Shown here: one piece after another, positions 44,742-53,499 of the stretch
Layout: the number at the start of each line of letters is the position of its first letter
Numbering within the stretch: the first letter of the stretch is position 1
Assembly (NCBI RefSeq): GCF_003344965.1
Contig: NZ_CP031194.1
Span: 5,084,001-5,148,000 of the forward strand
DNA: 64,000 nucleotides
Direction of reading: 5' to 3'
Origin: Streptomyces paludis
Lineage (GTDB): Bacteria > Actinomycetota > Actinomycetes > Streptomycetales > Streptomycetaceae
Position numbers and translations under genes: made by a program
Notes under the pieces: model-generated
What the model was told of the DNA's origin: nothing
The model's database searches: none
What the model saw: only the letters and a program-made list of their open reading frames with translations

Positions 44742-45784
44742 TCTGTCCGCACTGCGCCCAGAATCTGCTCCGCAAGGAGCGGCCCAACATGACGTGTTCC
44801 AAGTGTCACCGGGTCTACGCCTTCGATCCCAAGGGCAACGCGCTCAGACTCCATGACCTCCGGGTCCGGAGGCTCGTCCAGAAGCTGTCCGGCGACGGTC
44901 AGCTGTCGGTCTCCGTCAGCCAGCTGTGGTTCGCGGCCTCCCGCAGGACACGGCAGCAGGGAAGCGATCTCCCGGGGACGCTGGGGTGTTCCGCCGTAGC
45001 GGTCGTGGTGGGGTGCGGGCTGATCGCCCTCGGGGTCAGCATCGGGGAGGAGGCGGCCGTCGCCACCGCGTTCGGGGGGCTCTTCCTCGTGGGTACGGTC
45101 ATCGCGCTCATCGTGAGCGCCGCCGCCCGCCGCAAGCGCAGACAGGCCCTGCCCTACGACCACTTCAACGCCCTCATGATGGCCCGCTGGATGGTGGTGT
45201 ACGGCGCGCTCCCGACCGGGGTCGTGGACGAGCGGGTGCTCAAGGGCGTCGTACGGCCGGAGCGGCCGGCGGCCGTGCTGCTCTGCCCCGACACGTCCAT
45301 CGCCGCGTTCCTGGCCGCGAACGGCGTTCCGCAGCGGTACGGGCTCGCCCTGGTCACCGACGTCGCGGGTGTACGGGACGTACCGGGCGAGGCGCCGGTC
45401 ATCGTGCTGCACCACGCCGATCCGTTCGGCTGCCGGCTGACCGGACTCGTCCGTGAGGCGCTGCCCGGCCGCCGGGTGGTCGACGCCGGGATGCCGCCGC
45501 GCTCCGTGATGAACGTGCCGAACGCGCTGCCCCTGCGCGGCGAGAAGCCGCGCCCCGAGGTGGTCGCCGCGCTCAAGGGCGTGAGCGCGACCGGCGCGCT
45601 GACGGGCGCCGAGGTGGCCTGGCTCGCCGACGGATACACCGGCACGCTGGCCGCCGTACCGCCCGCCAAGCTCCTCGCCACGGTCACCCGGGTCGTCGAA
45701 CGCGTCGCAGGCACGGGTGTTCCGGCGGACCAGCGGGCCAAGGACCTCGGCTTTCTCACCTGGCCGGTGGAGGGCGCCGCGTGA
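44738..45784 (+). CDS. Zinc-ribbon membrane protein with TOPRIM/Spo11-like domain
   Basis: 348 residues from a GTG overlapping the cupin stop. An N-terminal zinc ribbon (CPHC...CSKC), two transmembrane helices at about 82-130, and a C-terminal domain in which VLLCPDTSIAAFLAANGV and VIVLHHADPFGCRLTGLVREAL resemble the TOPRIM core of topoisomerase VI A/Spo11 (Glu...DxDPxG), though the acidic residues are partly replaced. The end (LTGAEVAWLADGYTGTL...PPAKLL...LGFLTWP) matches the end of the next protein, so the two are paralogues. Function unknown; catalysis seems doubtful. Confidence 0.7.
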   Translation: MICPHCAQNLLRKERPNMTCSKCHRVYAFDPKGNALRLHDLRVRRLVQKLSGDGQLSVSVSQLWFAASRRTRQQGSDLPGTLGCSAVAVVVGCGLIALGVSIGEEAAVATAFGGLFLVGTVIALIVSAAARRKRRQALPYDHFNALMMARWMVVYGALPTGVVDERVLKGVVRPERPAAVLLCPDTSIAAFLAANGVPQRYGLALVTDVAGVRDVPGEAPVIVLHHADPFGCRLTGLVREALPGRRVVDAGMPPRSVMNVPNALPLRGEKPRPEVVAALKGVSATGALTGAEVAWLADGYTGTLAAVPPAKLLATVTRVVERVAGTGVPADQRAKDLGFLTWPVEGAA

Positions 45785-46770
45785 AAGGGCGGCCTCCGCT
45801 GATCAATCCTCTGATGGATCCGCTGATCGACCGGGCGCTCGCGCGCGCCCTCGAACGCGCCGTCGCCCGCGCGGGCGCGCCCGGACTGACCGGCCGGATC
45901 CGCTTCACCGAGCGCCAGTTGTACTACGAGGTGTGCCGCGCCCTGCGCCCGCTGCACGCGTACCCCCGCCGCGTCCGTCGTACGCCCGCGCCGCCCGTAC
46001 CGTACGAGCGGTTTGAGGCGGCGCTGCGGCGGTACGCGGACGGGGGCGGTGACCTCGGGGGGCTGCTGGGCGGGGGTGGCGGTGGCGGTAGCCGCGTGGC
46101 CCCGCTTGCTGAACCGTGCGAACCCGACCTCTACGACTACGGGCTTCCCCGCCTCCTCGTCTGCCAGAGCCGCTCCGTGGCCCGGATGCTCCTCGCCAAC
46201 GATCTGCATCTGGAAGCCGCCTGCCCGGTGCTCGCCGCCGACGATCTGCCGCTCGATCCCCGGCTCGTGGCCGGTCTCGGCCGGGTCGACGGCGCCACCG
46301 TGCACGTACTGCACGACGCGAGCGCGGCCGGAATGGCGCTCACCGCGCGCGTACGGGACGGGGTGGAGGGGGCGCCGGGACCCGTAAGGGTCGTGTCCCT
46401 GGGGCTTGTGCCCCGGCACGCGATGGCCCTCCATCTCGTGGCGGGGAAGGGGAAGGGAGAGGGGCCAGGGAAGCGTGCGGGAGAGGGGCCGGGCCTCCCG
46501 GCCGGGCTGCCCGCCACGCTCACCGCCCGCGAGCGCGCCTGGCTGGCGGCGGGACGTTTCGCCGAGGTGGAGTCCGTACCCCCGGCGCGGCTGCTGCGTA
46601 CCGTCCTGCGCCTGGTGTGCGGACCCAGGACGCCCGTCCACTCCGTGTGGACGGGGCTGCGCACGCTGCGTACGGCGGGATTCATGACATGGCCGGCGGA
46701 GAACCGGCCGGGCGGCGAGACAAGGACGACAGACGATGAACCGGCCACGCGAAACCCCGTACAGGGATGA
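45781..46770 (+). CDS. Paralogous TOPRIM/Spo11-like protein
   Basis: 329 residues from a GTG overlapping the previous stop. RIRFTERQLYYEVCRALRP near residues 38-56 looks like the winged-helix entry of topoisomerase VI A-like proteins. LLVCQSRSVARMLLAND and VHVLHDASAAGMALTARVR occupy the TOPRIM positions. The finish (LTARERAWLAAGRF...PPARLLRTVLRL...TAGFMTWP) parallels the preceding protein. Gly-rich and Lys/Gly-rich inserts are at about 92-104 and 222-235. Unlike its partner it has no zinc ribbon or membrane helices. It overlaps the next gene by 35 bp. I do not know this pair from any described system. Confidence 0.65.
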   Translation: MKGRPPLINPLMDPLIDRALARALERAVARAGAPGLTGRIRFTERQLYYEVCRALRPLHAYPRRVRRTPAPPVPYERFEAALRRYADGGGDLGGLLGGGGGGGSRVAPLAEPCEPDLYDYGLPRLLVCQSRSVARMLLANDLHLEAACPVLAADDLPLDPRLVAGLGRVDGATVHVLHDASAAGMALTARVRDGVEGAPGPVRVVSLGLVPRHAMALHLVAGKGKGEGPGKRAGEGPGLPAGLPATLTARERAWLAAGRFAEVESVPPARLLRTVLRLVCGPRTPVHSVWTGLRTLRTAGFMTWPAENRPGGETRTTDDEPATRNPVQG

Positions 46771-47263
46771 ACTCCTCGCCGACAGCAGCGTCCACCGTAC
46801 GTACGAGGACGGGCGCGAGGAGTGGCGGCGGCGCGATGTCGCCGACGGCCGCCGGGTCGTGCGCTGGCACGACAACCGGGGCGCCGCCGGCACCGACGAG
46901 CTGCTCGGCGACGGGATCATCAAACGCCGGTACGCCGATGGCACGGTGACCTACGGCCGGGACATCGGCTACGGCCGTACGGTCTGGGACGGGGGCGAGC
47001 GCGTCCTCGTCAACAGGACGTCGTTCGGCGGGCGTATGGGTGCGGTCCTGGGCGGCATCGGGCTCGCGACCCTCGCGGTGACCGCCGCGCAGCTGCCGCC
47101 CGCACATCTCACTCCCGAAGAGGAGGAGGCGCTGCGGCAGCAGCAGGCCAATTCCTCGGCCTCGGGCGGTGACAGCGGTGGTGGCGGTGACGGTGGCGGC
47201 GGCGGAGACGGCGACTGGTCCTCCGACGACGACAGCGGCTGGAGCGACGACGACTTTGGATAG
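46736..47263 (+). CDS. Small protein with acidic Gly/Asp/Ser tail
   Basis: 175 residues overlapping the previous gene. The first 90 residues have WRRRDVADGRRVVRWHDN and YADGTVTYGRDIGYG, short beta-strand repeats somewhat like MORN or toxin_15 strands. A hydrophobic segment (AVLGGIGLATLAVTAAQLPP) follows, then a tail of Gly and Asp/Ser/Trp (SGGDSGGGGDGG, DWSSDDDSGWSDDDFG). It might be membrane-attached. No family recognised. The context is a tightly packed operon. Confidence 0.6.
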   Translation: MNRPRETPYRDELLADSSVHRTYEDGREEWRRRDVADGRRVVRWHDNRGAAGTDELLGDGIIKRRYADGTVTYGRDIGYGRTVWDGGERVLVNRTSFGGRMGAVLGGIGLATLAVTAAQLPPAHLTPEEEEALRQQQANSSASGGDSGGGGDGGGGGDGDWSSDDDSGWSDDDFG

Positions 47264-47301
47264 AGACGAGGACTTTGGACAAAGAGGGAGCTGAGGGAGC
47301 C

Positions 47302-49155
47302 ATGGCGCGCTTCGTGGCCTGTCTGGCACCGACCCCCGAGCGGTCGGCGGGCCATCTCGCCGCCATGGGCGCGGCGGTACGGTACGGGGCCGGCGCGGGC
47401 GGTGGCGCGGTCCGCACGCCCCATCTGGCGCTGGTCACGGACGAACCGGGGTACGCCACCGGGCCCTTCGCCGCGTACGGCCGTACCGCCGTCGGCGAGG
47501 TCACCCTCCACAACCGGCCGGACCTGCTCGAAGCGCTCACCGTCGCCGGTGACCCCGCCCCGCCCGGCTGCCCGGACGGGGAGCTGCTGCTGCGCTGCTG
47601 GGTACGGCTCGGCGCGGCCGGGATCCGCGCGGCGGAAGGCATGTTCGCGCTCGCCGTGCACGAGCACGCGGAGGGCGGTGGTCCGGATGAACTCGTCCTG
47701 ATACGTGACCATATGGGCGCCCGTACCCTCTTCTACGCGCGCGCCGACGACACCTGGACCGCAGCCACCTCCCTGCGCGCGCTGCGCCGCTGGCCCGCGC
47801 TCGTCGCCGCCGGCGGCACCGGGCTCGACCTCGCGGCCGTACGGTCCTTCCTGACGTTCGCCTATCTGCCCGGCGAGGAGACACTGCTGCGCGGCGTACG
47901 CGAGGTGCTGCCGGGCCGGTGTCTGCGGCTCGCCGCCGACGGGACCGTGACGGAGACGCACTACTGGGAGCCGGAGGAGCGTCTGAAGGCCGGCGGCGAC
48001 GGTGCTGCCTCGCCCGCGCCGTACGTTCTGCGCCTGCGCGAGCTGCTCGAAGAGGCCACCGCGATGCGGCTGCCGCCGGGCGAGGACGTCGGGGTGCTGC
48101 TCTCCGGCGGCGTCGACAGCTCGCTGGTCACGGCCCTCGCCGCCAAGCTGCACGATCACCCCGTCCACACGTACTCCATCAGCTTCGGCGACGAACTCCC
48201 CAACGAGCTGGGCTACTCCGGGCTCGTCGCCGCGCACTGCCGCACCCGCCACCGGATCCTCACCGTCTCCGGCGACGCCGTCGCCGCGCGGCTCGCCGAG
48301 GCGGCGGCGCTGCTCGACAGCCCGGTGGGCGACCCGCTGACCGTCCCGAACCTGATGCTCGCGGAGGCCGTGGCGGGTGACGGGCTGCGCGTCGTGCTCA
48401 ATGGGGAAGGCGGCGACCCGGTGTTCGGCGGGCCGAAGAACCTGCCGATGCTGGTGCAGGAGATGCACCGCCGCCGCGGCGACCTTCCCGACGACGGGTA
48501 CGGGGACGGGTACGGGCACGGCGACGACGTACGCGCCACCGCCTACCTCCGCTCGTACCGCAAGTGCTTCGCCGACCTGCCCGACCTGCTCACCCCTGAG
48601 GCGCTGCACGCCCTCACCGGCCTGCCCGCGCCGCAGCGCTTCGTCACCCCGTATCTGCGGCCGGAGGCCCGGGACGGCCGGATGGACCATCTGCTCAACC
48701 AGCTCCTGCACTGCAATCTGCGCACCAAGGGCGCCCACCACATCCTCACCAAGGTCGAACGGCTCACCGCCTCGCAGTCCGTCCAGGGGCGCTCCCCGCT
48801 CTTCGACCGGCGGGTGGTGGACCACGCGTTCGCGACCCCGCCGCGCTGGAAGCTGAACGGCGCGACCGAGAAGTGGGTGCTGAAGGAATCCGTACGGGAC
48901 CTGCTGCCCGACACGGTCGTGGACCGGCCCAAGAGCGGTATGCGCGTCCCCGTGCAGCAGTGGCTCGGCGGGCCGCTGCGCGAGCTGGCGGACGATCTGC
49001 TGCTCGGGCGGGAGGCGCGCGCCCGGGGGCTGTTCCGGCCCGACACGGTACGGGCGTGGCTGCGCGGCGAGGGGGCGCTGCTGCCCCGGCAGGGCGGGAA
49101 GCTCTGGCTCGTGCTCACACTGGAACTCTGGCTGCGCGCCTATGACATCAGTTGA
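47302..49155 (+). CDS. Asparagine-synthetase-like amidotransferase lacking the glutaminase Cys
   Basis: 617 residues; ATG 47302 with GAGGGAGCC upstream. The N-terminal half keeps the Ntn-hydrolase shape (GEVTLHNRPDLLEAL, DGELLLRCW, MFALAVHE, LIRDHMGARTLFYA) but begins MARFVACL, without the Cys2 that class-II glutaminases need. The synthetase half is intact: VGVLLSGGVDSSLVTALAA (PP-loop at about 265), YSISFGDE, VLNGEGGDPVFGG, and VLKESVRDLLPDTVVDRPKSGMRVP. It thus resembles beta-lactam synthetase and lasso-peptide cyclases, which activate a carboxylate with ATP but take no ammonia from glutamine. The substrate is unknown. Confidence 0.85.
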   Translation: MARFVACLAPTPERSAGHLAAMGAAVRYGAGAGGGAVRTPHLALVTDEPGYATGPFAAYGRTAVGEVTLHNRPDLLEALTVAGDPAPPGCPDGELLLRCWVRLGAAGIRAAEGMFALAVHEHAEGGGPDELVLIRDHMGARTLFYARADDTWTAATSLRALRRWPALVAAGGTGLDLAAVRSFLTFAYLPGEETLLRGVREVLPGRCLRLAADGTVTETHYWEPEERLKAGGDGAASPAPYVLRLRELLEEATAMRLPPGEDVGVLLSGGVDSSLVTALAAKLHDHPVHTYSISFGDELPNELGYSGLVAAHCRTRHRILTVSGDAVAARLAEAAALLDSPVGDPLTVPNLMLAEAVAGDGLRVVLNGEGGDPVFGGPKNLPMLVQEMHRRRGDLPDDGYGDGYGHGDDVRATAYLRSYRKCFADLPDLLTPEALHALTGLPAPQRFVTPYLRPEARDGRMDHLLNQLLHCNLRTKGAHHILTKVERLTASQSVQGRSPLFDRRVVDHAFATPPRWKLNGATEKWVLKESVRDLLPDTVVDRPKSGMRVPVQQWLGGPLRELADDLLLGREARARGLFRPDTVRAWLRGEGALLPRQGGKLWLVLTLELWLRAYDIS

Positions 49156-49176
49156 TCAGTTCTGGAGGAACCGACC

Positions 49177-50562
49177 GTGCCCGAAGTCCCCGTGCCTGAC
49201 ACGACCTTGATCGATCCCCGTACGGGCCGGGCCCGCGGCAGCCGCCCCGCCGCCCGTGCGCCCCAGGTCACCGCCGCCGTCGCGGCGGCCCGCCGCGCCC
49301 TGCCGGACTGGCGCGCGCTGACACCGAAGGAGCGCTCCCGGCGGCTCCACCGGCTCGCCACGCTGATCGAGGAGCACGCCGACGCCTACGCGGAACGGGA
49401 ACGGGCCGGTACGGGCAAGCCGGCGCACGAGGCCGCCGGCGAGGTCGAGCAGATGGCGGACCTCTTCCGCTTCTACGCGGGCGCGGTGCGCGCCCAGCCC
49501 GCCCCGGCGGCGGGCGCGCTCGTCGCCGGTCACGAGAGCTGGGTCCGCTGGGAGCCCCTTGGAGTCATCGGGGTCGTCGTCCCCTGGAACTACCCGCTGA
49601 TGATGGCCGCGTGGCGCTGCGCCCCCGCGCTCGCGGCCGGGAACACGGTCGTGGCCAAGCCCGCCGAGACCACCCCGGACGCGCTCGAACTGCTCGCCGA
49701 GCACGCGCGCGAGGCACTGGGCGAGGGCGTGCTCACGGCGCTGCCGGGCGACCGGGAGACCGGCCGGCTGCTGGTCGCGGGCGAGGTGGACATGGTCGCC
49801 TTCACCGGGAGCGCGGGGGCCGGCGCCGAGGTGGCGGCGCGCGCGGGCACCCGCCGGGTCAGCCTGGAACTGGGCGGCAACAGCCCGGTCGTCGTCCTGC
49901 CCGACGCGCCCGAGGACACCTGGGCACAGCTGGCGGCGGCGACCACGTACAACGCGGGCCAGAGCTGCGCCGTCCCCGCGCGGGTGATCACGCTCCGCGC
50001 CAACTACGCGTCCGCGCTCGCGGGGCTCGGCGCCGCGATGCGCGAGCGCGTCGCGGGCCGCGACTTCGGCCCGCTCAACAACGCGGACCAGGCGGCCCGT
50101 TACGACCGGATCGTGGCCTCCTCGGCGGCGAAGGTGACAGTGAGCGGGGATACGGCGCCGGGCGCGGGCGAGGACGGCGGCTACTGGCGGCCCGCGACCG
50201 TACTCGCCGATCTGCCGGACGACGATCCGGCGGTGCTGGAGGAGGTGTTCGGGCCGCTGCTCACCGTGCAGGCGGCGGAGAGCGTCGAGGCGGCCGTCGC
50301 CCTGGCGAACGGTGTGCCGCAGGCGCTCGCCGCGAGCGTCTGGACACGGGACCTGCCGACCGGGCTCGCGCTCGCGGCGCGGCTGGACGCGGGGGAGACC
50401 TGGCTCAACTGCCATCTCGTCCAGACGGCGGAACTGCCCCACGGCGGCCGGGGCGCGTCCGGCCACGGGACGGACCTCAGCGCGCTGGCCCTGCATGAGT
50501 ACCAGCGGCCGAAGACGGTGACGGCCCGGCTGCTGATGGCACCGCCCCCTTCCCTCACATGA
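49177..50562 (+). CDS. Aldehyde dehydrogenase (NAD(P)+-dependent)
   Basis: 461 residues from a GTG with TGGAGGAA upstream, 21 bp after the synthetase gene. ALDH motifs are complete: VVVPWNYPLMMAAWRCAPALAAGNTVVAKPAE (cofactor site and structural Asn), VAFTGSAGAGAEV, catalytic Glu in SLELGGNSPVVV, and catalytic Cys in YNAGQSCAVPAR. It resembles betaine- or aminobutyraldehyde-type dehydrogenases. The cluster order suggests it oxidises an intermediate to the acid that the amide-forming enzyme then activates, but this is inference. Last gene of the operon. Confidence 0.88.
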   Translation: MPEVPVPDTTLIDPRTGRARGSRPAARAPQVTAAVAAARRALPDWRALTPKERSRRLHRLATLIEEHADAYAERERAGTGKPAHEAAGEVEQMADLFRFYAGAVRAQPAPAAGALVAGHESWVRWEPLGVIGVVVPWNYPLMMAAWRCAPALAAGNTVVAKPAETTPDALELLAEHAREALGEGVLTALPGDRETGRLLVAGEVDMVAFTGSAGAGAEVAARAGTRRVSLELGGNSPVVVLPDAPEDTWAQLAAATTYNAGQSCAVPARVITLRANYASALAGLGAAMRERVAGRDFGPLNNADQAARYDRIVASSAAKVTVSGDTAPGAGEDGGYWRPATVLADLPDDDPAVLEEVFGPLLTVQAAESVEAAVALANGVPQALAASVWTRDLPTGLALAARLDAGETWLNCHLVQTAELPHGGRGASGHGTDLSALALHEYQRPKTVTARLLMAPPPSLT

Positions 50563-50598
50563 CGCGGCCGTCGCCCTGAGCGTCCCCCTCGGCGGCCG

Positions 50599-50646
50599 AG
50601 TCCGTGCGGCTCGGGTCCGTACAGCTCAGATCCGTGCGGCTCAGAG
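50599..50646. repeat. Short tandem repeat between convergent genes
   Basis: Three imperfect 15-16-bp units, (G/A)TCCGT(G/A)C(G/A)GCTC(A/G)G, between the ALDH and TetR genes. Possible slippage repeat. Confidence 0.6.
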
Positions 50647-51264
50647 AGGCAGTCCGTTTTCGAGGCTGTCCAGGGCGCGGTGCACCAGTGCGGGCAGATC
50701 CCCCTGGCAGTCGTGCTCGGCCCAGTACAGGCTGACCTCGTTCAGCGCGCTGAGGACCGCCGAGGTGAAGACGCGCAGTTCGAGGTCGTCCGGCTCCCGG
50801 CCGGTGCGTTCCGCGAGGATCTCGATGAGCATCCTGGCCGTGACCGACGTGGTCTCGGCCATGCGGGCCCGCAGCGCCGGGACCTGGACCAGCAGCCTGC
50901 TGCGCAGCACCAGCTCTTCGTGATCGTTGACCAGGACGTCGCGCAGGGCCTGGTCCATGATGAAGTGGAAGGAGTCCAGCGGGCTTTCGTCGAGGGGCCG
51001 GGAACGCAGACTGGCTGCCATGAGCGGGTCGTACTCGTCGGTGAGGACGATGTCCTCTTTGGTCGGGAAGTACCGGAAGACCGTGGACGGGGACACCTCC
51101 GAAGCCTCCGCGATCTGCTCGACGGTCGTCGCCTCGTACCCCTGCTCGGCGATCAGCCGGAACGCCGCCCCTCTGATCGCGATCCGGGTCCTGAGCTTCT
51201 TGCGCTCGCGCAGCCCCAGGGAGGCCAGCTGCTGTTCGAGCGGGGTGTACGAGGTGGCGGCCAT
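50641..51264 (-). CDS. TetR-family regulator of the adjacent MFS gene
   Basis: 207 residues from the ATG at 51264. The N-terminal helix-turn-helix is standard: RIAIRGAAFRLIAEQGYEATTVEQIAEASEVSPSTVFRYFPTKEDIV. The C-terminal domain is the actinobacterial type with a conserved Trp (VSLYWAEHD). It lies directly downstream of the drug-exporter gene on the same strand, 5 bp apart, so it probably represses that gene and itself. A palindrome before the exporter gene is the likely operator. Confidence 0.9.
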   Translation of the reverse strand: MAATSYTPLEQQLASLGLRERKKLRTRIAIRGAAFRLIAEQGYEATTVEQIAEASEVSPSTVFRYFPTKEDIVLTDEYDPLMAASLRSRPLDESPLDSFHFIMDQALRDVLVNDHEELVLRSRLLVQVPALRARMAETTSVTARMLIEILAERTGREPDDLELRVFTSAVLSALNEVSLYWAEHDCQGDLPALVHRALDSLENGLPL

Positions 51265-51269
51265 GGTGC

Positions 51270-52883
51270 TTATTGTCGGGCATCGGTGGTCTCCGGAGCC
51301 ACCTCCGGCCCAGGTACGGGGCCCGGCCCGCCGTCTCCGGTGGCCGGCCCGGCTCCAGTGGCCGGACTGTCTACGGGGGCCGGCCCGGCGGCGCGGTCCC
51401 GGTCCGGGGTCTCCCGCGCCGGATTCGGCAGCAGCAGTGCCACCAGCAGTGCGGAGAACAGCGCCGCGATACCGCAGACCAGCAACGCCAGCCCCAGACC
51501 GTGGACATACGCGGCATCCGCCGAGCTGACGAGCCCCGGCGCCCCCAGCCGCTCGGCCACGATATGCGCCGCCACCACGGAGTCCCCGGCGGCGTCCGCG
51601 GCGGGCCCCGGCAGCCCCGAGGTGTCGAGCCTCGCCGCGTACCGCGCCGCGACCAGCGAGCCCAGCAGGGCTATGCCGACCGCACTGCCCACCTGCCGGA
51701 CGGTCATCAGCAGCCCCGAGCCGCTGCCCGCCCGGTCCGCGGGGAGAGCGCCCAGGGCGCCGTCCATCGCGGGCACCACCGAGAACCCGAAGCCGATGCC
51801 CGCTATGGAGAGCCACAGGGCCGTGAAGCCGTAACCGCTCTCCACCGAGGTCCGGCTGCCGAGCAGCGCCGCGAAGGCGAGCACCACCAGCCCCGTACTG
51901 ATCACGGCGCGCGGTCCGAAGCGCTGGGCGAGCGGGCCGCTGATCCGGGCGGCGACCGCCAGCCCGCCCATCATCGGCAGCAGCCGCAGCCCCGTCCCCA
52001 GCGCGCTGTTGCCCAGGACGATCTGGAGATAGCCGGGCAGCAGGAACAGCAGCCCCGACATCACGAACATGACCAGGGTCGCGGCCACCGTGTTGAGCAG
52101 AAATCCGCGCTCCCGCAGCAGAGCGAGATCCAGCATCGGCCGGGCCGTACCGCGCTCCCGCAGCACGAGCAGGGCGAGCAGTACGACGCCCGAGCAGAGC
52201 GCGGTCACCACGAGCGGATCGCCCCAACCCCGGCCCGGGGCCTCGATGATGCCGTAGATCAGCGCGCCGAGTCCGGCCGCTGTGAGCGTGGTGGAGAGGG
52301 CGTCGACCTTCGGCGCGGCCGGATCGCTGGTCTCGGGGAGCAGCAGCACACAGGCCGTGATCCCGATGGCCACCATCGGGACGTTGACCAGGAAGATCGA
52401 GCCCCACCAGAAGTGTTCGAGCAGCCAGCCGCCGATGACCGGACCCAGCGGCAGCCCCAGGGCGAAGGTGCTGGACACGATGCCGACCGCTCTGGACCGG
52501 TCCTTGGCGTCGGGAAAGAGCGACGGCAGCACGGCGAGGCCCAGGGGCATCACCAGCGCGCCGCCGACACCCATCACGGCGCGCGCGACGACGACCATCG
52601 CGACACTGTGCACGAGCGCGCCCACGACCGAGCCGGCCAGGAAGAGTACGAGCCCGGCGATCAGCATCCGGCGCCGGCCGAAGCGGTCGCCGAGCAGACC
52701 GGCCGGGAGCATCAGCGCGGCGAACACGACGATGTACACGTCCGCCATCCACTGCTGCTCGCCGGTGCTCGCGCCGAGCTGGTCGGCCATCGTCGGCAGC
52801 GCGACATTGAGGATCGTCAGATCGAGTCCGAGCACGAGCATGCTCGTGACCAGGGCGCCCAGCGCCCACCAGCGGCGGGTCAT
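51270..52883 (-). CDS. MFS drug exporter, DHA2 (EmrB/QacA) family, 14 TM
   Basis: 537 residues with 14 predicted membrane helices. Motif A LGDRFGRRRMLIAG follows TM2, motif C-like ALGLPLGPVIGGWLLEHFWWGSIFLVNVP lies in TM5 and loop, and the first helix has the DHA2 LDLTILNVALPTMADQLG. It exports drugs or a native metabolite using the proton gradient. The last 60 residues are a Pro/Gly/Ala-rich cytoplasmic tail. It is the first gene of a two-gene operon with tetR. Confidence 0.92.
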   Translation of the reverse strand: MTRRWWALGALVTSMLVLGLDLTILNVALPTMADQLGASTGEQQWMADVYIVVFAALMLPAGLLGDRFGRRRMLIAGLVLFLAGSVVGALVHSVAMVVVARAVMGVGGALVMPLGLAVLPSLFPDAKDRSRAVGIVSSTFALGLPLGPVIGGWLLEHFWWGSIFLVNVPMVAIGITACVLLLPETSDPAAPKVDALSTTLTAAGLGALIYGIIEAPGRGWGDPLVVTALCSGVVLLALLVLRERGTARPMLDLALLRERGFLLNTVAATLVMFVMSGLLFLLPGYLQIVLGNSALGTGLRLLPMMGGLAVAARISGPLAQRFGPRAVISTGLVVLAFAALLGSRTSVESGYGFTALWLSIAGIGFGFSVVPAMDGALGALPADRAGSGSGLLMTVRQVGSAVGIALLGSLVAARYAARLDTSGLPGPAADAAGDSVVAAHIVAERLGAPGLVSSADAAYVHGLGLALLVCGIAALFSALLVALLLPNPARETPDRDRAAGPAPVDSPATGAGPATGDGGPGPVPGPEVAPETTDARQ

Positions 52884-52899
52884 GGCAGCCTCCCTTGCG

Positions 52900-52923
52900 A
52901 GTTGATGTCAAGTGACAGTAACT
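52900..52923. promoter_or_regulatory. Candidate TetR operator before the MFS gene
   Basis: AGTTGATGTCA / AG / TGACAGTAACT: 11-bp arms, nine of eleven positions symmetric, 17 bp before the exporter start. Its size and place fit a TetR operator overlapping the promoter or transcript start. Confidence 0.6.
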
Positions 52924-53109
52924 CTCAAAATCGAGGAGCCGTCAATGCCTGCCGGTCAGGTTGGCGACTTGACGCCATCTTGTTTTGTGCGTGTGGCATG
53001 TGACGATGAGTAAAGGAATGGCGAACGGTCGGTGATCGAGTACGCGATCGGATGTGGTGATCAAGCGCGGTGATCGGAGTGGTGGTCGGCGTACGGAGGG
53101 GAGGCCGGA

Positions 53110-53499
53110 ATGGGGTACGTCATCCACGCGCTGGCCGCTGCCGTGGCGGTGCTGTGCGTGGGGGGATTTCTGCTGGGCGGCGAGATGGCCGTGGTCGGGG
53201 TGGTCGTGCTGACGGTCGGGGCCGGGACCTGGCGGGTGGCCGTGGCGTCCCGGCCACGGACACGGCCGCGGCTGCGCTCGCCGTCCTGGCGAGGCAACCG
53301 CGGCCGTGGTGTACCGGATGAGGTGCCGGATGCTCGAAATGTGCTGGAAGTTCCGGGTGTTCGGGGCGGTCGGGGTCTTCCCGGCCCGGGTGGGTCAGGA
53401 GTGCTGGTAGGCCACCAGCGAGATGCCGACGAAGTGCACGACGAACGCGGCCAGGGTGAAGGAGTGGAACACCTCATGGAAGCCGAACCACCGAGGTGA
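53110..53499 (+). CDS. Small putative membrane protein overlapping hemolysin III
   Basis: 129 codons; ATG 53110 with GGGGAGG upstream. The first 65 residues look genuine: two hydrophobic helices (HALAAAVAVLCVGGFLLGG and MAVVGVVVLTVGAGTW) and a basic end. The last 35 codons lie antisense to the 3' end of the hemolysin III gene and have no protein character, so either the reading frame simply runs on or the true gene was truncated. Function unknown. Confidence 0.4.
   Translation: MGYVIHALAAAVAVLCVGGFLLGGEMAVVGVVVLTVGAGTWRVAVASRPRTRPRLRSPSWRGNRGRGVPDEVPDARNVLEVPGVRGGRGLPGPGGSGVLVGHQRDADEVHDERGQGEGVEHLMEAEPPR

Noticed and set aside
53321..53499. C-terminal part of the small membrane protein at 53110 as real coding sequence
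   Set aside because: It is antisense to well-conserved hemolysin III codons and has no protein-like pattern; only the first 65 residues look real.
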